Below, piece by piece: positions 37,660-45,163 of a stretch of 64,000 nucleotides of DNA (positions are counted from its first letter, which is position 1; each line of letters begins with the position of its first letter). Made by a program: the position numbers and the translations under genes. Under the pieces are notes generated by a model. It saw only the letters and a program-made list of their open reading frames with translations. It did no database searches and had not been told where the DNA came from. Source of the stretch: Martelella alba (GTDB lineage Bacteria > Pseudomonadota > Alphaproteobacteria > Rhizobiales > Rhizobiaceae); contig NZ_VHLG01000004.1 in the NCBI RefSeq assembly GCF_006516955.1, positions 372,001 through 436,000 of the forward strand, written 5' to 3'.

Positions 37660-38225
37660 CTCTGACCTGCCGCATCAAACGGCTTCACACCTGCGCGGTC
37701 GAGCAGGCGGACAACATGCTGAAGGATTGGTTTCCCGGGCTTTTTGCACGCTTTGCCTTTGCCGCTGTGCTGCTGCCTTTCTTCATAAGCTCATTCCGCA
37801 CCAAGGTGGAGCCAGGATTTTTCGGCTTTTTCCATGTCCGTGCATCGGCCTGGTACCAGATCGCCCTGCCCGCCGTAGACGCAGCCGGTGGCGATCTTTC
37901 AAAAATCGGCTTCTTTCCCTGGGGAATAATCGTGCTGCTTGGCACCTATGCGGAAATCATCTTGCCGTTTCTGATCGTGTTCGGGCTTTTCACCCGGATC
38001 GCGGCCCTTGGCATGATCGGCTTCATTGCCGTGATGAGCCTTGTCGATATCACCGTTCATCAGGTCGATGCTGCAACGATCGGTTCGCTTTTCGACCGCT
38101 TCCCGGATGCGACCATTCTGGATCAGCGTCTCTTGTGGACGATCCCGCTGGTGCAACTCGCCTTTTATGGCGCGGGCGCGATTTCGCTGGATCGCCTTCT
38201 GTCGCGATTCTGCCGTGCAGCTTGA
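37656..38225 (+). CDS. bufD: BufD, DoxX-family membrane protein
   Basis: A 189-residue inner-membrane protein with about four hydrophobic helices (FARFAFAAVLLPFFIS, GIIVLLGTYAEIILPFLIVFG, LGMIGFIAVMSLVDI, LLWTIPLVQLAFYGAGA) and the DoxX-family TYAEIILP...FTRIAALG core. DoxX proteins are the fourth gene in many bufferin operons; a redox or export-linked role is inferred only. It overlaps bufC by 4 bp and ends 10 nt before a hairpin that is duplicated around element copy B. Confidence 0.83.
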   Translation: MTLTCRIKRLHTCAVEQADNMLKDWFPGLFARFAFAAVLLPFFISSFRTKVEPGFFGFFHVRASAWYQIALPAVDAAGGDLSKIGFFPWGIIVLLGTYAEIILPFLIVFGLFTRIAALGMIGFIAVMSLVDITVHQVDAATIGSLFDRFPDATILDQRLLWTIPLVQLAFYGAGAISLDRLLSRFCRAA

Positions 38226-38235
38226 TAAAATGGAA

Positions 38236-38258
38236 ACGGCGCCCGCAAGGGGCGCCGT
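38236..38258 (+). terminator. Gene-proximal terminator hairpin of the buf operon (copy 1)
   Basis: A 9-bp stem ACGGCGCCC / GGGCGCCGT lies 10 nt after bufD. The 25-bp unit 38236-38260 recurs at 38466-38490 with one mismatch in the loop. Confidence 0.72.
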
Positions 38259-38466
38259 CAGATTTCTGACAAACCTTAACCCCTTCTCTAACGTCATGCC
38301 TGTGCTTGTCACAGGCATCCAGCCGACGCGCGTCCGCGCGGCGAAAGACTCTGCTTATTCAAATTCTTAAGAGTATGGATCCCCGTGACAAGCACGGGGA
38401 TGACGACGGAGGTGATGGCTATTCCACCCCAAAATGACAAGCTGAATGACTTTGTCAGCAAGCTGA
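38258..38466 (-). mobile_element. Terminator-associated MITE-like repeat, copy B
   Basis: A 209-bp element, inverse orientation to copy A and nearly identical to it. The ends are TCAGATTTCTGACAAA and, on the other strand, TCAGCTTGCTGACAAA, which agree at 14 of 16 positions and so define the terminal inverted repeats. Palindromes lie at 38293-38321 and 38376-38404. It is flanked by two copies of the buf operon hairpin. Confidence 0.82.
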
Positions 38467-38488
38467 CGGCGCCCGGAAGGGGCGCCGT
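38466..38488. terminator. Distal duplicate of the buf-operon hairpin
   Basis: The same 9-bp stem as at 38236-38258 with one loop change (GCAA to GGAA). It also lies 33 nt past the convergent hsp20 stop, so it could terminate hsp20 too. Confidence 0.65.
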
Positions 38489-38520
38489 CACAACAACCTG
38501 TCAGATCAAAAGGGGCCGTA

Positions 38521-39009
38521 TCAGGCTGCCGTCATGGCTTCTTCGCGTTTCACATCAGCCGGAATGGTTTTCATTCCCTCGCCAGCGCTCGTTTCAATGG
38601 CGATACGGCGCGGCTTCATCGCTTCCGGGATATTGCGGAGCAATTCCACGTGAAGCAGGCCATTTTTCAGCGAAGCGCCACGCACTTCCATGTGATCGGC
38701 AAGCTGGAAGCGGCGCTCAAAAGCGCGCTTGGCGATGCCGCGATAAAGATATTCGCTGCCTTCATCCTCTTCCTCAAGCTTTTCACCCTTGACCGTCAGC
38801 ACATTGGCATGGGCTTCGATCGAAAGCTCGTTCTCACCGAAACCGGCAACAGCCATCGAGATGCGATAGGCATTCTCGCCGGTGCGTTCGATATTATAGG
38901 GGGGGTAGGCAGGCGACTGGTCAGGCTGGCCCATCGTGTCGAGAAGATTGAAAAGACGATCGAAACCGACAGTGGAACGATAGAGAGGCGAAAAATCAAC
39001 GTTACGCAT
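38521..39009 (-). CDS. Hsp20/alpha-crystallin small heat-shock protein (IbpA-like)
   Basis: An ATP-independent holdase chaperone of 162 residues. The start [23 protein letters not shown] is typical of class A rhizobial/IbpA proteins. The alpha-crystallin domain spans about residues 35-125 ([65 protein letters not shown]). A C-terminal MKPRRIAIE follows, with the I-x-I-type motif. GGAGG precedes the ATG and is sequestered in a predicted ROSE thermometer; a sigma-32-like promoter lies about 100 nt upstream. Confidence 0.93.
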   Translation of the reverse strand: MRNVDFSPLYRSTVGFDRLFNLLDTMGQPDQSPAYPPYNIERTGENAYRISMAVAGFGENELSIEAHANVLTVKGEKLEEEDEGSEYLYRGIAKRAFERRFQLADHMEVRGASLKNGLLHVELLRNIPEAMKPRRIAIETSAGEGMKTIPADVKREEAMTAA

Positions 39010-39106
39010 GGTGTCCTCCTTTGAGCGACTTTGCGATGTTAACCAACCGGCGTCCCGTAAGCGGCAACGACCGGTGGCGGATGCGAACCCTTATCAGCAT
39101 CCGCGT
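39010..39106 (-). promoter_or_regulatory. ROSE-type RNA thermometer in the hsp20 5' UTR
   Basis: The transcript leader folds into successive hairpins. Hairpin 1 is GCGGATGC/GCATCCGC (39097-39104 with 39077-39084), and hairpin 2 is ACCGG/CCGGT (39071-39075 with 39046-39050). In the last hairpin GUCGCUC (39029-39023) pairs with the Shine-Dalgarno GAGGAC (39018-39013) across an AAAG loop, with one bulged G at 39026. A bulged G opposite the SD is the hallmark of ROSE elements in rhizobial heat-shock genes. Melting at high temperature would free the ribosome-binding site. Confidence 0.8.
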
Positions 39107-39112
39107 ATCGAA

Positions 39113-39142
39113 AAGTTGGGTATTGCCTCAAACCATTTCAAG
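39113..39142 (-). promoter_or_regulatory. Sigma-32 (RpoH)-like promoter of hsp20
   Basis: On the minus strand CTTGAAA (39142-39136), a 15-bp spacer and CCCAACTT (39120-39113) resemble the RpoH consensus. The predicted start near 39106 falls exactly at the first ROSE hairpin. Confidence 0.5.
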
Positions 39143-39492
39143 AGGCTACAATCCCAGCCGGACAAGAGGGGCGGAGGATCGAACTGCAACCGGCAATAGA
39201 GGCATTTTTCAAAGCGGTTTGGGTTTTCCTGAACCGGATATGAATGGCACGTTGTTGTTGTGTTCAGCTTATCTGTTGCATCTCTTTCTGGCCGGGATTA
39301 CGGCGCACCCGTCCCGGCGTCGTCAATACTCTTGACCCAGTATTGGCGATTTCCTTGACCGGAGCCTCTCGCTTCTACCCCTGTATAAGCGGATGGTTCC
39401 GGTTCTTTTCTTCCGTTGTTCCATGATTGACTGAAACATCTGCCAAAGCGACTATATGCCGGTTTCGCTGTCCTTTAGCCGATGGCCCATAC
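39143..39492. other. 350-bp intergenic region upstream of the hydrolase gene
   Basis: No gene is supported. It contains a short perfect inverted repeat CAATACT / AGTATTG (39324-39330 with 39339-39345) and TTGACC boxes at 39332 and 39355 that may belong to the promoter of the hydrolase at 39493. Confidence 0.35.
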
Positions 39493-40425
39493 ATGAATAT
39501 GTTGACAATGCCACTGCAAAACCCACCCCCTGAGAGCCACGAGACAGGTCTGCTTTCCCGCCCTGACGGGACCTGTCTGCGCTTTGGTCTTTTCCCAGCA
39601 TCCACTGCTTCCGGCACGGTGCTGATCGTTACAGGGCGTTCCGAATATATCGAGAAATACCATGAGACCGCAGCCGATCTCGGTCAGGCCGGTTATGCGT
39701 GTGCCGTACTTGATCTGCGCGGCCAGGGCGGCTCGACACGGATCATCGCAGACCAGCGCGCAGGACATGTTGACCGCTTTTCCGACTATACCGAAGATCT
39801 CCTGGCCTTCATCAGAAGCGTTCAGACGGCAGGACTGCCTGAGCCCTTCTTCCTCATGGGCCACTCGCTTGGCGGGCTGATCGCGCTTTCGGCAGCAGCA
39901 CAATTGCAGGAAAGCCTTGCCGGACTGATCCTCTGCGCGCCCTTTACCGGCCTTGCTGGACGGCCGCTGCCCGAGAGCATGCTGCGCCCGATTGCCCGCG
40001 CTTTTGCGCTGGCTGGCCTTGCGAAGCGTCCCGTCGGCCGCCATGAGGAGCCCCGCAGCTTTCACCAGCAATCCCTGACATCGGACAGCCGGCGCTATCA
40101 GCGCAACATGGAGGCCGCACGCGGCACGAACTACCTTCTCGGCGCACCGACCTTCGGCTGGGTCGCAGAAGCGCTCGGGCAGATTGCCCGCATCACCCGC
40201 CCGCATGCCCTGGCCCGCATCGATCTTCCTGTCCTCTTGCTGTCTGCCGGACGCGATACGATCATCAAGCCCGCCACCCAGCGCCGCATTGCCGGACAGC
40301 TGAAGACATGCAAGCTGGTGGAAATCCCCGGGGCGGGCCATGAGATCCTGCAGGAAACCGACCCGTTGCGGGACAAGGCGATGGCCGCAATTATCGATTT
40401 TCTTGGTGAAAATCTCAGACGTTGA
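39493..40425 (+). CDS. Alpha/beta hydrolase, lysophospholipase (PldB)-like
   Basis: A 310-residue hydrolase of the monoacylglycerol-lipase/lysophospholipase group (Hydrolase_4). Motifs are GTVLIVTGRSEYIEKYHETAADL, VLDLRGQGGS, the nucleophile elbow FLMGHSLGGLIAL, LLLSAGRDTIIKPA with the acid, and GAGHEIL with the catalytic His. No signal peptide is seen, so it is probably cytoplasmic or peripheral. The start is ambiguous between ATG 39493 and ATG 39499. Its 3' end overlaps the convergent hisN gene by 11 bp. Confidence 0.85.
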   Translation: MNMLTMPLQNPPPESHETGLLSRPDGTCLRFGLFPASTASGTVLIVTGRSEYIEKYHETAADLGQAGYACAVLDLRGQGGSTRIIADQRAGHVDRFSDYTEDLLAFIRSVQTAGLPEPFFLMGHSLGGLIALSAAAQLQESLAGLILCAPFTGLAGRPLPESMLRPIARAFALAGLAKRPVGRHEEPRSFHQQSLTSDSRRYQRNMEAARGTNYLLGAPTFGWVAEALGQIARITRPHALARIDLPVLLLSAGRDTIIKPATQRRIAGQLKTCKLVEIPGAGHEILQETDPLRDKAMAAIIDFLGENLRR

Positions 40426-41188
40426 GGATCGCCAGCGCCTCGGCATGCAGTGCAGCACTTCCGGCGGCAACGATATCGCCCCCCTGTTCCGGCCGGCCGC
40501 CGCTCCAGGTGGTGACCACACCGCCAGCCTGCTCGATCAACGGGATAAGCGCTGCAATATCGTAGGGCTTCAACCCGCTTTCGACCGCCAGATCCACATG
40601 TCCGGCAGCCACCATGGCAAAGGCGTAGCAATCCGTGCCGTAGCGGGCGAGACGCACCTTATCCTCCAGCCGGTTATAGCGCTCCAGCGCCGAACCTTCG
40701 ATGATGCGGGGCGAGGTGGTGAAGAGCGTCGCATTGGCCAGCCCGCCGCAATTGCGCGTTTCAAGGGTCACATCACCGCCCGGGCCGGAGAAATGCGTTG
40801 CTTGGCCGTCGGCAAAGAAGCGCTCACCGGTGAAAGGCTGATCCATCAGTCCCATGAAGGCGCGCCCATCGCGATATAGTCCGATCAGCGTACCCCAGAC
40901 CGGCAGGCCGGAAATGAAGGCGCGCGTCCCGTCAATCGGGTCAATGACCCAGACATATTTGCGATCAAGGCCGATATTGCCATGCTCTTCCCCCAATATG
41001 CCGTGATCGGGAAAGGCTTCGGAAATCAGCGCCCGAATGGCCGCTTCGGCAGCGCGATCCCCCTCCGTCACCGGGTCGAACCCGCCTTCTTCCTTGTTGT
41101 CAACGTTGAGCCTGCTGCGAAATCGCGGCAGGGTTTCGGCCCGGGCAGCATCTGCCAGGCTGAAAAAGAAATCACGGTCGGGGAGCAT
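40415..41188 (-). CDS. hisN: Histidinol-phosphatase, inositol-monophosphatase family (HisN)
   Basis: A Mg-dependent phosphatase of 257 residues with the IMPase signatures GILGEEHGNIG and WVIDPIDGTRAFISGLPVWGTLIG, and a C-terminal YDIAALIPLIEQAGGVVTTWSG block. The GLDRKYVWVIDPIDGTRAFI pattern matches actinobacterial/rhizobial HisN, which performs the histidinol-phosphate step of His synthesis. A SuhB-like inositol phosphatase is the alternative. Divergent, about 230 bp upstream, is the mmgR (suhB) small RNA, which was named for this kind of neighbour. Confidence 0.87.
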   Translation of the reverse strand: MLPDRDFFFSLADAARAETLPRFRSRLNVDNKEEGGFDPVTEGDRAAEAAIRALISEAFPDHGILGEEHGNIGLDRKYVWVIDPIDGTRAFISGLPVWGTLIGLYRDGRAFMGLMDQPFTGERFFADGQATHFSGPGGDVTLETRNCGGLANATLFTTSPRIIEGSALERYNRLEDKVRLARYGTDCYAFAMVAAGHVDLAVESGLKPYDIAALIPLIEQAGGVVTTWSGGRPEQGGDIVAAGSAALHAEALAILNV

Positions 41189-41381
41189 CGGGGAATTTCC
41201 TTGGAGAAGTGATCATCGGTCGCGGCGATACTAGAGCGGTTCTGCGGGAAACGAAAGCATTCAGCCATGACGTTGAATTTCATTTGGCCGACGTCTTAAC
41301 CAGACTCCCGGATGAAAGAAAGGGCATGAAGCTTAAATAATGTGCAACAATATCCTTTGCGTAAATTTCAGGCATTAAAGC

Positions 41382-41410
41382 TTGACATTCCGGCAAGACG
41401 ACAGTAATGT
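41382..41410 (+). promoter_or_regulatory. Promoter of the mmgR small RNA
   Basis: TTGACA (41382-41387), a 17-bp spacer and TAATGT (41405-41410) form a good sigma-70 promoter. The expected start is at about 41417, where the RNA's first hairpin begins. Confidence 0.75.
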
Positions 41411-41416
41411 GAAATT

Positions 41417-41492
41417 ACAGTCTTTCGACTGTGAATACCCTCCTTGGGTGTTTCCTCCCTAGACTTAACCGCGCCCGAGGCGCGGTTTTTTT
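41417..41492 (+). ncRNA. mmgR: mmgR small RNA (alpha-r8 / suhB RNA family)
   Basis: A 76-nt transcript is defined by the promoter upstream and a strong terminator downstream. It has hairpin ACAGTC-tttc-GACTGT (41417-41432), hairpin ACCC-TCCTT-GGGT (41437-41449) and the unpaired pyrimidine stretch TTTCCTCCCT (41451-41460), which is the conserved core of this family. The terminator stem is AACCGCGCC / GGCGCGGTT (41467-41475 with 41479-41487) with eight Ts. In Sinorhizobium the family is an Hfq-dependent trans-acting sRNA limiting polyhydroxybutyrate accumulation. Position beside an inositol-phosphatase-family gene also fits. Confidence 0.88.
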
Positions 41493-41518
41493 TCGAAACA
41501 TCATCAAGCGACGCAGGG

Positions 41519-42424
41519 TTATTCAGCAGCCAGACGCGGCGTACCCAGAATTTCGCCAGCCTGCAGTGCAAATTCTGCAATGAAGAGTGACAGCGCCTGT
41601 TTTAACGCCGGAAATTCTGGCCGCCGCTGCAGCGTTTCCTCATCGACATAAAGCCGCCGCGAGACTTCCACCTGAAGGGCGTGAACGTCATTGGCAGGGC
41701 GGCCGTAATATTCTGTGATGAAACCACCGGCATACGGCTTGTTGTAAACAGTCGAAAATCCCATCCGCTCGAAAATTGATACCGCTGCATAAGAAAGCGC
41801 CCGCGAGGCGCTGGTGCCAAACCGGTCACCAATGATGATATCCGGCTTGCGGCGATAGCTGCCGGCGGAAACCGAGCCCGGCATGGAGTGGCAGTCCACC
41901 AGTATGGCATGCCCAAAATCACGTTTGGTCTCGCGCAGCAGCCCCTTCAGGCTGGCATGATAGGGCTTGTAGATATTGTCGATGCGGAACACCGCTTCTG
42001 CCGCTGGCAGCCGGTCTTCATAAATATCCATATTCTCGGCGACAATACGCGGGATGGTTCCAAGGCCCGCTGCGACGCGCACCGATGTCGTATTGGCATG
42101 GGCCGGCAGATCACCATCAAACATCCGCGGATCAAGCTCATAGGGCTCCCGGTTCACATCGATAAAGGCACGTGGAAAGAAGGCGCGCTGCAGCGGCGCC
42201 CCGCAGGCCGGTGCTGCGGCAAAAAGCTCGTCGACGAAGACATCCTCCGAGCGCCGTACCTCATGCGCATCCAGGCGCGCGGCAGCCAGAAAGTCCGGCG
42301 GATAAACACGCCCCGAATGCGGCGAGTTAAAAACCAGCGGCACCGTCTGCTCTTCCGGACGGATTACCTCGAAATATAAAGTCTCACCTGCAGACGCACC
42401 GGCGCCCTCATGATCGTCGTTCAT
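41519..42424 (-). CDS. N-formylglutamate amidohydrolase
   Basis: A 301-residue metal-dependent amidohydrolase (FGase family). Motifs are VPLVFNSPHSGRVYPPDFL, FPRAFIDVNREPYELDPRMF, HASLKGLLRETKRDFGHAILVDCHSMPG and GFITEYYGRPANDVHALQVEVSRRLYVDE. It would release formate from N-formyl-glutamate or a related N-formyl amino acid; no hut genes adjoin it, so histidine breakdown is not implied. The start at 42424 (MNDD) has AGAAGG upstream; the frame extends nine codons more. It is divergent from cpdR, a pairing common in Rhizobiales. Confidence 0.9.
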   Translation of the reverse strand: MNDDHEGAGASAGETLYFEVIRPEEQTVPLVFNSPHSGRVYPPDFLAAARLDAHEVRRSEDVFVDELFAAAPACGAPLQRAFFPRAFIDVNREPYELDPRMFDGDLPAHANTTSVRVAAGLGTIPRIVAENMDIYEDRLPAAEAVFRIDNIYKPYHASLKGLLRETKRDFGHAILVDCHSMPGSVSAGSYRRKPDIIIGDRFGTSASRALSYAAVSIFERMGFSTVYNKPYAGGFITEYYGRPANDVHALQVEVSRRLYVDEETLQRRPEFPALKQALSLFIAEFALQAGEILGTPRLAAE

Positions 42425-42591
42425 GTTGCCTTCTGTCACTGTTTTCGGCATGAAATCTTAAGCGGTCGATTCGCCGCTGCCAAGCCCTGCCCTTATGGGG
42501 GGCCATGCAGCGTCTTCACGGCTTGTTTACCCGGCCGGGCCTATCAAGGGGGCTGGGATAAATGCCGGTATTCCGGGGATGGTTAAGCTCA

Positions 42592-42954
42592 ATGGTACTC
42601 AAGATCCTTCTTGCCGAAGATGACAATGATATGCGCCGCTTTCTGGTCAAGGCGCTGGAACGGGCGGGCTATCAGGTCGCCTCGTTTGATAATGGCGCCA
42701 GCGCCTATGACCGGCTGCGCGAAGAACCCTTTTCTCTGCTTCTGACCGATATTGTCATGCCGGAGATGGACGGGATCGAACTGGCACGCCGCGCAACAGA
42801 ACTCGACCCCGACCTCAGGGTCATCTTCATCACCGGCTTTGCCGCGGTTGCGCTCAACGCCGATTCGCAGGCACCGCGCGACGCAAAGGTGCTGTCCAAG
42901 CCCTTCCATCTGCGCGATCTGGTTGACGAAGTGGAAAAAGTTCTGGCGGCCTGA
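42592..42954 (+). CDS. cpdR: Single-domain response regulator CpdR
   Basis: A 120-residue stand-alone receiver domain. The acidic pocket is LLAEDDNDMRRFL, the phospho-acceptor is Asp53 in LLLTDIVMPEMDGIEL, then VIFITGF and the conserved Lys in LSKPFHLRDLVDEV. There is no output domain. CpdR, in its unphosphorylated form, directs ClpXP to degrade cell-cycle regulators including CtrA in alphaproteobacteria; CckA-ChpT controls its phosphorylation. The start MVLKIL at 42592 gives the family length. tRNA-Val follows about 95 bp later. Confidence 0.9.
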   Translation: MVLKILLAEDDNDMRRFLVKALERAGYQVASFDNGASAYDRLREEPFSLLLTDIVMPEMDGIELARRATELDPDLRVIFITGFAAVALNADSQAPRDAKVLSKPFHLRDLVDEVEKVLAA

Positions 42955-43007
42955 GCGACGCTTTCGCCTGTAATATCGGCTACCGACAAAAAAGCTTCAA
43001 AAAGCTA

Positions 43008-43036
43008 TTGACGCGGCGGCCAGATTTTGAAATACA
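43008..43036 (+). promoter_or_regulatory. Promoter of tRNA-Val
   Basis: TTGACG (43008-43013), a 17-bp spacer and AATACA near 43031-43036 lie 13 bp before the tRNA. Confidence 0.55.
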
Positions 43037-43049
43037 CCGCGCCACGGAT

Positions 43050-43124
<75 letters not shown>

Positions 43125-43140
43125 TCCAATTCTTTGTATC

Positions 43141-43172
43141 AAAAAGGCTTTCGTGAAAACGAAAGCCTTTTT
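43141..43172 (+). terminator. Terminator of tRNA-Val
   Basis: A perfect 14-bp stem (43141-43154 with 43159-43172; AAAAAGGCTTTCGT and its complement) has loop gaaa and ends in TTTTT. Confidence 0.92.
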
Positions 43173-43341
43173 GCTTTCCGTCGCCTCCCTGACCAAAAGC
43201 GCCACACGCAGCGCCGTTTCAATATTATGCAGCAATAAAATTGACGGTAATCCCATTGTCGGCATTGACCCCTGAAAATCTATGATGTCACCGTTCAGCG
43301 CCCCTGCTGAATTTCAAACGAGAACAGGAAAAGGCGTGATC

Positions 43342-43884
43342 ATGGACGAAAACCAAACCGGTGACATGGCGGCCGATGCGATTATCGTGATGGGGGTCAG
43401 CGGCTGCGGCAAATCCTCGACCGCCGCTCTTCTGGCAGACCGCATCGGTGCCCGCTTCATTGAGGGCGATGCGCTGCATCCACGCGCCAATATCGAGAAA
43501 ATGCGCCAGGGATTTCCGCTTGATGACAACGACCGCTGGCCCTGGCTGGATCGGATCGGTGCGGTTCTTGGCGAGGCGGTCGCCAGTGGCACGCCGGTCA
43601 TCATCAGCTGTTCAGCACTGAAAAAGGCCTATCGCGACCGGCTGCGCAAAGCGACCGGCGGACCGCTGGCCTTTGTCTATCTCGAGGGCCCGGAAGAGAT
43701 CCTTGCCGACCGGATGAGCCGGCGCGAGGGCCACTTCATGCCGCTATCACTGCTGAAAAGCCAGATTGCGACGCTGGAAGTGCCAAGCGGCGAGGCCGGT
43801 GTCGTCACCGTGTCGATTGCCGGTACACCCGAGGAGATCTGCACTGCCGCCCTTGAGAAGCTGATGACACTGCACTTTGCCTGA
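43342..43884 (+). CDS. gntK: Gluconokinase
   Basis: Phosphorylates gluconate to 6-phosphogluconate for the Entner-Doudoroff or pentose phosphate route. The 180-residue GntK-type P-loop kinase has Walker A VMGVSGCGKSSTAALLADRIG, FIEGDALHPRANIEKMRQGFPLDDNDRWPWL, the SCSALKKAYRDRLR block and VYLEGPEEILADRMSRREGHFM. The start is uncertain: ATG 43342 (MDENQ) or a later MAADAI. It is convergent with a LacI-type repressor gene and separated by 24 bp; no gluconate transporter is nearby. Confidence 0.9.
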   Translation: MDENQTGDMAADAIIVMGVSGCGKSSTAALLADRIGARFIEGDALHPRANIEKMRQGFPLDDNDRWPWLDRIGAVLGEAVASGTPVIISCSALKKAYRDRLRKATGGPLAFVYLEGPEEILADRMSRREGHFMPLSLLKSQIATLEVPSGEAGVVTVSIAGTPEEICTAALEKLMTLHFA

Positions 43885-43908
43885 TCAGAAGGTATGATGT
43901 CTGGTCGC

Positions 43909-44949
43909 TCAGCCGGTAATGATCGGCGGATCACTCTCGCCTTCGACAAGCACCATTGGCCAGACGATCTGCTGCGGCGTTCCGGCATATTCCTCGGCAA
44001 AGGCCGGCAGGGTCGCCAGCAGGCTTTCACCAAGCCGTGTCCCTACCGCCTCGGCATCGAGGCGGAAGCAGGTGACGCGTGGCAGCAGGAACCGCCCGAC
44101 CGGGCTCTCGCGTTCGGCGATGATGGCAAGATCACTGCCCGGCACCAGCCCCTCCTCGCCGAGCCGGCGGTAAAGCCCGACCGACATCATCTCTGCATTC
44201 AGGATGACGGCTGTCGGGCGCGGCTTCAGGGCAATGATATGGCTGGCAACCGCATAACCGCCGCTTTCCTGCCCCACCGCACGAAAGACAAGTGACGGGT
44301 CAAAGGTGAGGCCGCGCGCGGCCAGGCCGCGGCGATAGCCTTCGAGAAACAGCTGACAGAGATTGACATCGGTATCGGGAACAGCAACCGCGATCCGGCG
44401 ATGACCACGATCAAAAAGCCGCTCGACCGCCTGCTCGGCAATACCCTCGAAATCGAGATCGATCCAGCGCGCCCCGGCTCCGGCCGACTGGCTGCGCCCA
44501 AGCGCGACGAAGGGCATGCCAGCCCGTTTCAGAAAGGCAAAACGTGGATCCTCAACGCGGGTCGCGGAAATGATCACGGCATCAACGATCCGGCGGGCGA
44601 CCATGCGTTTGAGATAGGCATCCTGCGCTTCGTCACGCGGACAGAGCAGCAGGATCAGATCAAGACCGTGACGAGCCAGCACCGCCTGCAGACCAGAGAT
44701 CACACGCGGGAAGAAATTCTCGCTCGCTGAACCAACGGCCGAATCCTGCTCCAGGATCAAACCAACCGTCCGGCTCACCCCCTGTCGCAGGCTCCGCCCG
44801 GCCTGATTGGGGACATAGCCGAGCTGCTCTGCCGCCTCCAGCACGCGCCGCCGCGTTTCGGGATTGACATCCGCCTTGCCGTTCAACGCCCGCGACACCG
44901 TTCCGATGGAAATTTCGAGGTGCTCGGCAAGCTGTCGAATTCCTTTCAT
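43909..44949 (-). CDS. LacI-family transcriptional regulator
   Basis: A 346-residue repressor-like protein. The N-terminal helix-turn-helix is RQLAEHLEISIGTVSRALNG with the hinge region AEQLGYVPNQAGRSLRQG. A periplasmic-binding-protein-like effector domain follows (TVGLILEQDSAV, VDAVIISATR, DRGHRRIAVAVPDTD, AVILNAEMMSVGLYRRLGEEGLVPGSDLAII). I start it at 44949; GGAGG is 10 nt upstream. It is divergent from the sugar ABC operon, with a LacI operator between, so it most likely controls that operon, with an alpha-glycoside as inducer. Confidence 0.92.
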   Translation of the reverse strand: MKGIRQLAEHLEISIGTVSRALNGKADVNPETRRRVLEAAEQLGYVPNQAGRSLRQGVSRTVGLILEQDSAVGSASENFFPRVISGLQAVLARHGLDLILLLCPRDEAQDAYLKRMVARRIVDAVIISATRVEDPRFAFLKRAGMPFVALGRSQSAGAGARWIDLDFEGIAEQAVERLFDRGHRRIAVAVPDTDVNLCQLFLEGYRRGLAARGLTFDPSLVFRAVGQESGGYAVASHIIALKPRPTAVILNAEMMSVGLYRRLGEEGLVPGSDLAIIAERESPVGRFLLPRVTCFRLDAEAVGTRLGESLLATLPAFAEEYAGTPQQIVWPMVLVEGESDPPIITG

Positions 44950-45013
44950 TCCACGTTTTCCTCCCATGAGTGACGTACATCTATTGACACTTCGCATAGC
45001 ATAGGTCTAACGT

Positions 45014-45027
45014 CGTAAACGTTTACG
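45014..45027 (+). promoter_or_regulatory. LacI-family operator between regulator and sugar importer
   Basis: A perfect 14-bp palindrome CGTAAACGTTTACG with the central CG typical of LacI/GalR operators. TTGACA at 44984-44989 with TCTAAC at 45006-45011 could be the promoter it blocks, reading to the right. Confidence 0.82.
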
Positions 45028-45163
45028 GCGCACATATCGAGCAGTTTCCTCCGGAAAGGGCCGATTCGGCCCTGCTTTTCAACAGACGGGCCGCGAACCG
45101 GGAGGATCGCCTGAAGCTGCGCTGACTGACCATTTCAATGACAGAAGTTTCGGGAGGACCTTC

